From Nitrospirota bacterium (lineage in GTDB: Bacteria > Nitrospirota > Thermodesulfovibrionia > Thermodesulfovibrionales > Dissulfurispiraceae): a DNA stretch of 13,919 nucleotides. How positions within the stretch are numbered: the first letter of the stretch is position 1; the number at the start of each line of letters is the position of its first letter. The stretch spans positions 1 to 13,919 of the forward strand of contig DUZI01000014.1 in NCBI GenBank assembly GCA_013349595.1, written 5' to 3'. The notes below the pieces were generated by a model, which did not search any database, was not told where the DNA came from, and was given only the letters and a program-made list of their open reading frames with translations. Both the position numbers and the translations under genes were made by a program. Positions 7,089 through 13,919 of the stretch are shown piece by piece.

Positions 7089-8240
7089 ATGTTAAGTATT
7101 ATCAATGTGTTATCGATTTTTTTTCTGTCATTTCTGTTGTTCTCACCAGTAGCCCTTGCAAAGGAACCCTTCAAGATTGGAGCGGTATTATCCGTTACAG
7201 GGGCGGCATCTTTTCTTGGTGAACCTGAAAAAAATACCCTTGTAATGCTTGCAGAACATATTAACAGCACAGGTGGCATAAATGGTATCCCTGTTGAAGT
7301 TATTATTGAGGACTCAAAGAGTGATGAGACTCAAGCGGTGCTTGCAGTAAAGAAATTACTTGAAAAAGACAAAGTGCTTGCCATTATTGGACCTTCAACG
7401 ACTGGTGAGACTATGGCAGTGATACCTATTGTAACTAATGAGAAAACGCCTCTTATATCATGTGCCTCTGCATCAAAGATTACTGAACCTGTAAAAGAGA
7501 GATATTGGGTATTTAAGACAGCTCCTAATGACTATAGTGCTGTTGAGGCAATGTATAAATATATGAAAGGCATTGGCATAACAAACATAGGAATTCTCAC
7601 CATAACTACCAGTTACGGCGATGCAGGTAGGGCTGCACTGAAGGATATGTCAGGCAAGTTTGGAATAAAAATTTTGGCAGATGAAAGATATGGTCCAAAA
7701 GACTCTGATATGACAACACAACTTACAAAGATAAAGGCATCAGGTGCACAGGCAATAGTCAATTGGTCAGTAGGGCCTGGCCAAATAGTAGTGACAAAAA
7801 ATTGGAACACCCTTAAACTTGGTATTCCACTATTTCAGAGTCATGGTTTTGGTAGTAAAAGAAATATCCAATTAGCAGGCAAGGCATCTGAAGGGGTAAA
7901 GGTCCCCCTCGGGAGGCTTGTAATATGGGATAAACTTGCTGATAATCATCCACAAAAGCCTATTTTAAAAAAGTTTTCTACTGATTATGAGACAAGATTC
8001 AAATCTGAACCAGGCACCTTTGGTGGTCATGCCTATGATGCCTTTATGATGGTTGTTGAGGCACTAAAAAAAGTGGGGCCTGATAAAAAGAAGATTAGGG
8101 ATTACATTGAGAATAATATCAAAAATTGGCCTGGCACAGGCGGCATTTATAATATGTCTGCCAATGATCATTGTGGTATTGATAGTTCAGCTTTTGAAAT
8201 GGTCATTGTAAATAACGGTGACTGGCAAATTATAAAATAG
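7089..8240 (+). CDS. Periplasmic substrate-binding protein, LivJ/K-type (copy 1)
   Basis: Captures the substrate in the periplasm and delivers it to the LivHMGF importer. This is a type I periplasmic binding fold (branched-chain amino acid / amide family) of 383 residues, the usual size. Residues 1-24 form a signal peptide ending ALA, with mature start KEPFKIG. Its n-region (MLSIINV) has no Lys or Arg, and no upstream in-frame start exists because TAG lies at 7077-7079. Family landmarks are KIGAVLSVTGAASFLG (29-44), GGINGIPVEVIIEDSKSDE (62-80), AIIGPSTTGETMAV (98-111) and ISCASASKIT (123-132). AGGAGG (7078-7083) five bases upstream fixes the start. It is first in the operon, right after a strong promoter, so it should be made in excess of the membrane parts. 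About 70 percent of residues match the next gene. The substrate is unproven: branched-chain amino acids, amides, urea or aromatic acids are all possible in this family. Confidence 0.92.
   Translation: MLSIINVLSIFFLSFLLFSPVALAKEPFKIGAVLSVTGAASFLGEPEKNTLVMLAEHINSTGGINGIPVEVIIEDSKSDETQAVLAVKKLLEKDKVLAIIGPSTTGETMAVIPIVTNEKTPLISCASASKITEPVKERYWVFKTAPNDYSAVEAMYKYMKGIGITNIGILTITTSYGDAGRAALKDMSGKFGIKILADERYGPKDSDMTTQLTKIKASGAQAIVNWSVGPGQIVVTKNWNTLKLGIPLFQSHGFGSKRNIQLAGKASEGVKVPLGRLVIWDKLADNHPQKPILKKFSTDYETRFKSEPGTFGGHAYDAFMMVVEALKKVGPDKKKIRDYIENNIKNWPGTGGIYNMSANDHCGIDSSAFEMVIVNNGDWQIIK
8006..8107 (+). repeat. 102-bp perfect direct repeat, copy A (3' part of binding-protein gene 1)
   Basis: This stretch is identical, base for base, to 9162-9263 in the next gene. 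It encodes EPGTFGGHAYDAFMMVVEAL and the residues that follow. Outside it the two genes differ at many synonymous sites, so the identity marks recent gene conversion or recombination between the copies rather than protein-level constraint alone. Confidence 0.9.
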
Positions 8241-8250
8241 GAGGACTAAA

Positions 8251-9396
8251 ATGAGTAGAAAGGTCATTGCAATTTTTGTTATTTCCTTTATGTTTCTATC
8301 AAACATTGCTTATGCAAAAGAAACCTATAAAATAGGTGCAATCTTTTCAATTACTGGTGCTGCATCTTTTCTTGGTGAACCTGAAAAGAACACAGTATTA
8401 ATGCTTGCCGATCAGATTAACAAGGCTGGTGGTATCAATGGCACACCTGTTGAAGTAATTATTGAGGATTCAAAGAGTGATGAGACACAGGCAGTGCTTT
8501 CAGCAAAGAAATTGATTGAAAAAGATAAGGTGCTTGCCATAATAGGTCCTTCAACTACTGGTGAGTCTATGGCTATTGTGCCAATCATGAATAACGCCAA
8601 GACGCCACTTGTATCATGTGCGGCAGGGGCAGGGATTACTCAACCTGTCAATGAAAGATACTGGATTTTTAAATCACCTCAATACGATTTCTCTGCAGTA
8701 GAGGCAATTTATAGCCACCTAAAAAAACAGAATATCACAAAGGTAGGAATTATCACTATTTCTAATGCCTTTGGTGATTCAGGTAGAAAGGCCTTAAACG
8801 AAATAAGTCACAAATATAGTATTACTGTTGTCGCTGATGAACGATATGGTCCAAAAGATTCAGACATGACTACACAACTTACAAAGATTAAAAACTCTGG
8901 TGCACAGGCGGTCATTAATTGGTCAGTTGGACCTGGTCAAATAATAGTCACAAAAAACTGGTACTCTCTCAAGATGAATATCCCTCTTTATCAAAGCCAT
9001 GGATGGGGTAGCAAGAAAAATATAGAACTTGCAGGCAAGTCTGCTGAAGGTGTAATTGCACCATTAAGTAGATTAGTTGTCTGGGAAAAATTACCTGATA
9101 AGCACCCACAAAAGGCCCTTTTAAAAAAGTATTCCAATGATTACGAAAGCAGATTTAAAAGTGAACCAGGCACCTTTGGTGGTCATGCCTATGATGCCTT
9201 TATGATGGTTGTTGAGGCACTAAAAAAAGTGGGGCCTGATAAAAAGAAGATTAGGGATTACATAGAAAACAACATCAAGAATTGGCCTGGCACAGGTGGT
9301 ATCTTTAATATGTCACCGTCAGATCATTGTGGTTTAGATAAGGATGCCTTTGAGATGGTTGTAATAAAAAATGGAGATTGGGAGATATTAAAGTAG
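8251..9396 (+). CDS. Periplasmic substrate-binding protein, LivJ/K-type (copy 2)
   Basis: Tandem paralogue of the preceding gene, 381 residues, same fold and expected role as periplasmic receptor for the shared LivHMGF importer. The signal peptide covers residues 1-22 (MSRKVIAIFV start, AYA cleavage site, mature KETYKIG) and, unlike copy 1, has a normal basic n-region. AGGAGG (8239-8244) overlaps the stop codon of copy 1 and lies six bases before ATG, so the pair is translated from one message. The core motifs GGINGTPVEVIIEDSKSDE (60-78) and AIIGPSTTGESMAI (96-109) are kept. The following strand, which lines the ligand site in LivJ, reads VSCAAGAGIT here and ISCASASKIT in copy 1. Both lack the Ala-Thr pattern of E. 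coli LivJ, so the ligand may not be leucine, isoleucine or valine, and the copies may prefer different ligands. That specificity reading is an inference. Confidence 0.92.
   Translation: MSRKVIAIFVISFMFLSNIAYAKETYKIGAIFSITGAASFLGEPEKNTVLMLADQINKAGGINGTPVEVIIEDSKSDETQAVLSAKKLIEKDKVLAIIGPSTTGESMAIVPIMNNAKTPLVSCAAGAGITQPVNERYWIFKSPQYDFSAVEAIYSHLKKQNITKVGIITISNAFGDSGRKALNEISHKYSITVVADERYGPKDSDMTTQLTKIKNSGAQAVINWSVGPGQIIVTKNWYSLKMNIPLYQSHGWGSKKNIELAGKSAEGVIAPLSRLVVWEKLPDKHPQKALLKKYSNDYESRFKSEPGTFGGHAYDAFMMVVEALKKVGPDKKKIRDYIENNIKNWPGTGGIFNMSPSDHCGLDKDAFEMVVIKNGDWEILK
9162..9263 (+). repeat. 102-bp perfect direct repeat, copy B (3' part of binding-protein gene 2)
   Basis: Identical to 8006-8107, in the same reading frame and at the equivalent position of the paralogous gene. 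The centre-to-centre distance is 1156 bases. Recombination between the two repeats would fuse the genes in frame into one chimeric binding protein. Confidence 0.9.
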
Positions 9397-9427
9397 TCTA
9401 TTCTTAATAAGGGGGATTATCACTTAA

Positions 9428-10312
9428 TTGTCTGTATTCCTACAGTTTCTATTTTCAGGTCTCACCACTGGTGCAGTATATGCCATGGTGGGACTTGGAT
9501 TTAACATAATCTATAATGCCACTTCCATAATTAATCTTGCCCAAGGTGAGTTCGTAGTAATAGGCGGACTCATGATGTGGTATTTCTCTGAGGCAATGAA
9601 ACTGCCTTTTTTTATATCTGCAATCCTTGCGGTAGCATCAACGGGTTTGATTGGCTTGTTGATGGAGAGATTGACCATCAGACCAGTAAAAAAGTCAGAT
9701 TTACTGCTTATGATAATGATAACCATTGCAGTATCTATTGTCTTAAGGGGCATATTAATGTTCAAATTTGGCAAAGACCCTTATACATATGCCCCTTTTA
9801 CAGAAGGAGAACCTATACATATTTATGGTGCCTTTATTCAACAACAGACTCTTTGGGTAATAGGTATAACCCTTTTTTTTATCATACTTATTTTCCTCTT
9901 TTTCAATAAGACTATGCTCGGAAAAGCCATGAAGGCTTGTGCAGTCAATCCAGTTGCAGCAAGGATTACTGGCATCAATGTTGACAAGATGGTGATGTTA
10001 TCTTTTGTATTAAGTGCTATGATGGGTGCAGTAGCAGGTATAGCAGTAACACCTATTACACTAATGGAATATGACAGGGGTCCAATGCTTGCCGTGAAAG
10101 GATTTTGTGCTGCAATCATGGGCGGGCTTGGAAGAGGGAGGGGTTCTGTGATTGGTGGATTTATAATTGGAATATTAGAGTCTATGACCGCAGGATACAT
10201 CCATTCTGGTGCAAAGGATGCAGTAGCACTGGTGATTATTTTAGTCATACTATTTTTTAAGCCTGCTGGTATATTTGGAAGTAAGACTATTGCAGATTTA
10301 AGGCGTTTTTAG
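9428..10312 (+). CDS. livH: ABC importer inner-membrane permease, LivH type
   Basis: One of two membrane subunits forming the translocation channel. The 294 residues match LivH, with roughly eight hydrophobic segments throughout. Landmarks are LFSGLTTGAVYAMVGLGFN near the N-terminus, IINLAQGEFVVIGG (34-47) and, in the last third, the cytoplasmic coupling loop GINVDKMVMLSFVLSAMMG that contacts an ATPase. The start is TTG: TAA sits immediately upstream in frame (9425-9427), no ATG precedes the first membrane segment, and the resulting N-terminus aligns with known LivH proteins. The purine-rich AAGGGGG (9409-9415) is twelve bases away, longer than ideal, so this subunit may be translated modestly. 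It follows binding-protein gene 2 by 31 bases and precedes livM by four. Confidence 0.93.
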   Translation: MSVFLQFLFSGLTTGAVYAMVGLGFNIIYNATSIINLAQGEFVVIGGLMMWYFSEAMKLPFFISAILAVASTGLIGLLMERLTIRPVKKSDLLLMIMITIAVSIVLRGILMFKFGKDPYTYAPFTEGEPIHIYGAFIQQQTLWVIGITLFFIILIFLFFNKTMLGKAMKACAVNPVAARITGINVDKMVMLSFVLSAMMGAVAGIAVTPITLMEYDRGPMLAVKGFCAAIMGGLGRGRGSVIGGFIIGILESMTAGYIHSGAKDAVALVIILVILFFKPAGIFGSKTIADLRRF

Positions 10313-10316
10313 AACA

Positions 10317-11249
10317 ATGCAGATTACTAATAGAAATATTTTTATAGGCTTTTCAATCATTATAATTATCTTGCCTCTTATCTTTACCAGTTCCTACTCA
10401 TTAAGTATTGCTACTTTTTCTGCAATTAATAGTCTCATTGCCATAGGTCTTTGTGTCCTTATGGGATATGCAGGTCAAGTCTCTTTAGGTCAGGCTGGTT
10501 TTTACGGTATTGGTGCTTATGTGTCATCTATCTTATCAATTCATTTAGGATTGCCTGTAATATTTGCTTGTATCGTTGCAATGATAGCATCAGCCCTTTC
10601 TGCAGTAATCCTTGCAATACCTGCATTAAGGTTAAAAGGCCACTACCTTGCAGTTGCAACACTCGGTTTTGGTGAGATAATACATATAATCTTAAATGAA
10701 TGGGGTCCAGGTGGTCCTTCAGGTTTTGGTGATATACCAAGATTTAATCTTTTTGGATTTGTCTTTGACACAGTGATGGAATATTACTACCTAAGTTGGT
10801 TTGTTGTGATGATAGTGATGGCTTTTTCAATAAATCTCATAAACTCAAGATTTGGTCGTGCACTGAGGTCTATCCATGACAGCGAAATTGCAAGCAATGC
10901 TATGGGTGTTGATGTGCCAAAACTAAAGATAAAGGCATTTGTTCTTAGTGCTGTCTTTGCAGCACTTGGTGGTTCTTTGTATGCTCATTATGTAACCTTC
11001 ATTAGCCCAAGTAGTTTTTCCCTCTTTCAATCTGTATTAGTGCTTATGATGGTTGTAGTAGGTGGCATAACAAACCTTTGGGGTGCAGTTGTTGGATCAA
11101 TCATAATCACCATATTGCCAGAGTTATTAAGGGAATTTAAAGAGTATGACATACTCGTTTATGGCATTATACTTATCCTTACATTGCTATTTTTTAATAA
11201 GGGATTGGTTCCTATTGTCATAGAGAAATTACAGAAGGTTAAGCCTTAA
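10317..11249 (+). CDS. livM: ABC importer inner-membrane permease, LivM type
   Basis: Second membrane subunit, 310 residues, partner of LivH in the heterodimeric channel. The LivM hallmark LMGYAGQVSLGQAGFYGIGA starts about residue 44. Alternating hydrophobic segments follow, with a coupling loop of the form MGVDVPKLKIKAFVLSAVFA in the second half and a final GG(I)TNLWGAVVGSIII segment. The ATG lies four bases after the livH stop with only a weak AAGG thirteen bases upstream, so translation probably depends on ribosomes finishing livH. No periplasmic or ATPase fusion is present, unlike some LivM homologues that carry extra domains. The gene looks intact. Confidence 0.93.
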   Translation: MQITNRNIFIGFSIIIIILPLIFTSSYSLSIATFSAINSLIAIGLCVLMGYAGQVSLGQAGFYGIGAYVSSILSIHLGLPVIFACIVAMIASALSAVILAIPALRLKGHYLAVATLGFGEIIHIILNEWGPGGPSGFGDIPRFNLFGFVFDTVMEYYYLSWFVVMIVMAFSINLINSRFGRALRSIHDSEIASNAMGVDVPKLKIKAFVLSAVFAALGGSLYAHYVTFISPSSFSLFQSVLVLMMVVVGGITNLWGAVVGSIIITILPELLREFKEYDILVYGIILILTLLFFNKGLVPIVIEKLQKVKP

Positions 11250-11263
11250 GGTTTTTTCTAAAG

Positions 11264-12034
11264 ATGCTTCATATTGAAAACATAACAAAATATTTCGGTG
11301 GTCTCACAGCACTTGAGGATATAAGTTTTTTTGTCAAAGAGGGCATTATTGAGGCGATTATTGGTCCAAATGGTGCTGGCAAGACTACTTTGCTAAACAT
11401 CATAAGTGGCATCTATGCCCCCGATAAAGGCTCAGTGAGATTCAAAGGTCTTGAGATTAATAATACATCACCATATCAAATAGCAAAGGCTGGGATTTCA
11501 CGAACCTTTCAGCATGTTGAACTCTTTGGCAATATGACAGTCCTTGAGAATATAATGGTTGGTCGCTACCTCCGCACAAAAGCTGGGCTCTTTGCCTGTG
11601 GTTTTAGGTTGCCTTCTGCAAGTGCTGAGGAAAGGGCTATTAAAAGAGATAGTGAACAGATTTTGGAATATATTGGACTTTCACACAGAAGAAATGAAAA
11701 GGCCTCAAGCCTCCCTATTGGTGAGGAGAGAAAACTTGAGATAGGAAGGGCTATTGCAACTGAACCATCACTCTTGCTTCTTGATGAACCGGCATCTGGC
11801 CTTAATGAGGTAGAGACTTCGGATTTATCCTTTTTCATAAAAAAATTAAGAGATCAAAAGAACATAACCATTATTTTAGTTGAACATGATATGAGACTGG
11901 TCATGGACATATCTGACAGTATTGTTGTCCTTGATTTTGGAAAGATGCTTGCTGAAGGCACCCCTCAAGAGATTCAAAATAACAAATTGGTTATTGATGC
12001 CTATCTTGGTGAGGATGAGGAAGTATGTTTGTAG
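11264..12034 (+). CDS. livG: ABC importer ATPase, LivG type
   Basis: Cytoplasmic nucleotide-binding subunit, 256 residues. Walker A is GPNGAGKT (34-41), the Q-loop is TFQHVELF (81-88), Walker B is LLLLDEP (170-176) and the switch histidine is in VEHD (H208). The insertion between Q-loop and signature typical of LivG is present (about 100-145). The signature motif reads LPIGEER (150-156) rather than the usual LSGGQ, with Glu in place of the Gln; related LivG proteins also vary here (LPYGQQ). It begins 14 bases after livM with a weak site (AAGG) and overlaps livF by ten bases. It should pair with LivF in an asymmetric ATPase dimer under LivH/LivM. Confidence 0.95.
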   Translation: MLHIENITKYFGGLTALEDISFFVKEGIIEAIIGPNGAGKTTLLNIISGIYAPDKGSVRFKGLEINNTSPYQIAKAGISRTFQHVELFGNMTVLENIMVGRYLRTKAGLFACGFRLPSASAEERAIKRDSEQILEYIGLSHRRNEKASSLPIGEERKLEIGRAIATEPSLLLLDEPASGLNEVETSDLSFFIKKLRDQKNITIILVEHDMRLVMDISDSIVVLDFGKMLAEGTPQEIQNNKLVIDAYLGEDEEVCL

Positions 12035-12741
12035 AAATCAAAAACCTCACTGTTGCCTATGGTGGTATTATTGCATTAAGGGACATAAATTTAGCCTTTG
12101 AAGAAAAAAGTATTGTCAGCATTATAGGTGCAAACGGTGCTGGCAAATCAACTTTACTAAACTCAATTATGAACCTTGTGCCAATTACTACAGGAGAGAT
12201 CTTCTATGATGGCAGAAAGATATCAGGCTTAAATAGCCATGACCTTATAAAGCTTGGTATAAGCCTTGTCCCTGAAGGCAGGATGCTCTTTACACATTTA
12301 ACCGTCAGGGATAACCTTCACCTTGGGGCTTATACTTTTTTGAGGGAGATTGGTAGAAAAGAGATTAGAAAAAGGGCAGAAAAGGTCTATGAATTATTCC
12401 CAATTTTAAAGGAGAGAAAGGAGCAAATTGCAGGCACCTTGAGTGGTGGTCAACAGCAGATGCTCGCCATTGGAAGGGCACTTATGGCATCACCAAAACT
12501 CTTAATGCTTGATGAACCATCAATGGGACTTGCACCAATGCTTGTTAAAGATATTTTTAATGTAATTAAACACCTTAATTCTCAATCAATCAGCATACTT
12601 TTGATTGAGCAAAATGCCCGTGCTGCACTAAAGATGTCTCATTATGCCTTTGTCATTGATACAGGAAGGATCGTCAATGAAGGGAAGGGTTCAAGGTTGC
12701 TCTGTGATGAGAAGATTAAAAAAGCCTATTTAGGAGGCTGA
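12025..12741 (+). CDS. livF: ABC importer ATPase, LivF type
   Basis: Second cytoplasmic ATPase of the importer, 238 residues, the normal LivF length. Walker A is GANGAGKS (35-42), and the LivF-specific SLVPEGRMLF follows (80-89). The signature is a canonical LSGGQQQ (139-145), Walker B is LLMLDEPSMGL (159-169) and the switch region is LLIEQNARAA (192-201), where LivF proteins normally carry Gln-Asn instead of His. ATG overlaps the last ten bases of livG, with GAGGA at 12017-12021 inside livG as its ribosome site, so the two ATPases are translationally coupled. Given the degenerate signature in LivG, the canonical LivF signature may form the stronger ATP site; that is an inference. Confidence 0.95.
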   Translation: MFVEIKNLTVAYGGIIALRDINLAFEEKSIVSIIGANGAGKSTLLNSIMNLVPITTGEIFYDGRKISGLNSHDLIKLGISLVPEGRMLFTHLTVRDNLHLGAYTFLREIGRKEIRKRAEKVYELFPILKERKEQIAGTLSGGQQQMLAIGRALMASPKLLMLDEPSMGLAPMLVKDIFNVIKHLNSQSISILLIEQNARAALKMSHYAFVIDTGRIVNEGKGSRLLCDEKIKKAYLGG

Positions 12742-12750
12742 TTTATCAGC
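12737..12750 (+). other. Small hairpin across the livF stop codon
   Basis: GCTGA and TCAGC flank a four-base TTTA loop and include the livF stop codon. No T-run follows, so this is not an intrinsic terminator. It may slightly stabilise upstream mRNA or be chance. The porin gene begins 30 bases later with its own ribosome site. Confidence 0.25.
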
Positions 12751-12780
12751 TAAATTCAAAATAAGTGGAGGACAGGAGTT

Positions 12781-13919
12781 ATGAAAAAAGGGGTTTTACT
12801 GGCAGCATCTTTGTTGGTCTTACTCTTTGCCTTTACTGTTTATGCAGAGGTAAAGACAGATTTTGGTTCCTCATTTAGACTTAGGCAAGAGGTCTGGGAC
12901 AATGTTGTTGCCCTTGATACACTCCCATCTGCGAGTGCAAAAGATAGGGACTTTTTCCGTTTAAGGATATCAGGATGGGGAAAGGTATCTTTTACTAAGG
13001 ACATTAGTTTTTACACAAAACTTACTACAGAGCCTAAATATCAGATAGGTTCTTATAGGGTCAATGCCAAAGGAGATAAGCTTGATGAAGATGAACTAAT
13101 CTTTGACAACATCTATGCTGATTTCAAAAATATCTTTGGTGCGCCTGTTGATTTTAGGATTGGAAGGCAGGATTTTCTTGGTCCTGATGGATTTGGTGAG
13201 GGATTTTTACTTTTAGATGGAACGCCTGGTGATGGCTCTCGTTCATTCTATTTTAATGCAGCAAAGCTTACATGGAGAATAACAAAGGGTAATTCCCTTG
13301 ACTTTGTCTATATCACTGACACACAGACTGATACATATTTACCAGTTCTACATCCTGGTAATAAAAAACAACTTACCGCCTCTAATGAAAAGGGATTTGT
13401 TGTCTATTCAAAAAATAAGATTGGTGATAATTTCAACCTTGAGCCTTACTATATATACAAGATTGAGGATTCCTTCGGTGCAACTCCAAAACTCAAACTT
13501 AACACAATTGGCGCAAGGGCAGTATTCAGTCAAAACAGATGGACTGTAAAGGGTGAGTTTGCCCATCAATTTGGAGAGTATGATAGTGGTAGAGATAGGA
13601 CTGGAAATGGCGGTTATTTCTTTGTAGGCAGAAAGTATCCTGATATAACCTTAAAACCAGAGTTTGAGCTTGGTTTTGTCTATCTCTCTGGCGATGACCC
13701 ATCAACACGAAACAAACATGAAGGCTGGAACCCTTTATTTTCAAGGGCTCCTAACTGGAATGAGCTAATCATTTATACAATGATTAATGAGACTATCAGA
13801 GATGCAGGTCCAATCCCTGGTTATTGGACAAACATGCTTATCTACAAGGCAGGTGGTAAGGTATCTTTTTCTGAAAATACAGGACTATCAGCTGCTTACA
13901 GTTACTTAGGGGCAGATGA
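12781..13919 (+). CDS. Outer-membrane porin of the alginate-export type (3' end beyond window)
   Basis: An open frame from ATG with 379 complete codons and no stop before the window edge, so the protein is C-terminally incomplete here. Residues 1-22 are a signal peptide (MKKGVLLAAS start, TVYA cleavage). The mature part shows alternating polar/hydrophobic beta strands with aromatic girdles. Motifs seen in alginate-export-family barrels (PF13372-like) are FRLRISGWGKVSF (59-71), RIGRQDFLGPDGFGEGFLLL (126-145), YLSGDDP (301-307) and GWNPLFSRAPNWNEL (315-329). A strong GGAGG/AGGAG region lies just before ATG. It follows livF by 39 bases with no terminator, so it is likely the last part of the same operon and carries the importer's substrate across the outer membrane. 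The specificity is not alginate in any demonstrated sense: family members in anaerobes sit in many contexts. Confidence 0.88.
   Translation, partial: MKKGVLLAASLLVLLFAFTVYAEVKTDFGSSFRLRQEVWDNVVALDTLPSASAKDRDFFRLRISGWGKVSFTKDISFYTKLTTEPKYQIGSYRVNAKGDKLDEDELIFDNIYADFKNIFGAPVDFRIGRQDFLGPDGFGEGFLLLDGTPGDGSRSFYFNAAKLTWRITKGNSLDFVYITDTQTDTYLPVLHPGNKKQLTASNEKGFVVYSKNKIGDNFNLEPYYIYKIEDSFGATPKLKLNTIGARAVFSQNRWTVKGEFAHQFGEYDSGRDRTGNGGYFFVGRKYPDITLKPEFELGFVYLSGDDPSTRNKHEGWNPLFSRAPNWNELIIYTMINETIRDAGPIPGYWTNMLIYKAGGKVSFSENTGLSAAYSYLGAD

Noticed and set aside
6881..7279. Open minus-strand frame crossing the glnD-liv gap
   Set aside because: It runs across the liv promoter and two conserved coding ends on the other strand, with no homology or start signal.
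8006..9263. Repeat as a mobile-element end or CRISPR-like repeat
   Set aside because: Both copies are in frame at matching positions of paralogous genes; there are only two, with no transposase or spacer pattern.
9838..10248. Open minus-strand frame of 136 codons opposite livH
   Set aside because: Antisense to conserved membrane segments; the Ile/Pro/Thr-rich translation is what antisense hydrophobic codons give.
12737..12765. Intrinsic terminator between livF and the porin gene
   Set aside because: The stem is only five base pairs and lacks a T-run, so the operon probably continues.

Overview
The window looks like chromosomal DNA of an AT-rich Gram-negative bacterium. Secretory signal peptides and an outer-membrane beta-barrel porin point to a diderm. 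Arginine is encoded mostly by AGA/AGG, and Shine-Dalgarno sites are purine-rich. The mix of proteins (GlnD, a LivHMGF importer with tandem binding proteins, an alginate-export-type porin, SerA paired with a class V aminotransferase) would suit an anaerobic Nitrospirota (Thermodesulfovibrio-like) or Desulfobacterota-type organism. That placement is an inference with low to moderate confidence. No rRNA, tRNA, CRISPR array, transposase or phage gene is visible.

Left part, minus strand (18-2758): a two-gene operon for serine synthesis, with a class V PLP aminotransferase (probably supplying phosphoserine aminotransferase activity) followed by serA. A 480-bp divergent intergenic region (2759-3238) carries an AT-rich leader with overlapping inverted repeats, but no convincing gene.

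Middle part, plus strand (3239-6996): prmA (ribosomal protein L11 methyltransferase), an unrecognised 115-codon gene with a disordered N-terminal half, and glnD (PII uridylyltransferase, the glutamine sensor). The gene between prmA and glnD has a puzzling start. A strong ribosome-binding site drives only a six-residue peptide, and the long frame begins 32 bases further on without a good site. This could be a leader peptide or a one-base frameshift.

Right part, plus strand (7004-13919): a near-consensus sigma-70 promoter begins a compact operon. It encodes two tandem periplasmic binding proteins, two permeases (LivH, LivM), two ATPases (LivG, LivF), and a porin running off the window edge. Together these make a complete route for a branched-chain-amino-acid-type substrate: porin across the outer membrane, binding proteins in the periplasm, ABC importer through the inner membrane. 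The two binding-protein genes share a 102-bp stretch with no differences although they are otherwise clearly diverged, which suggests recent gene conversion. I found no clearly novel system. The most interesting points are the odd start upstream of glnD, the conversion tract, and the porin built into the operon.
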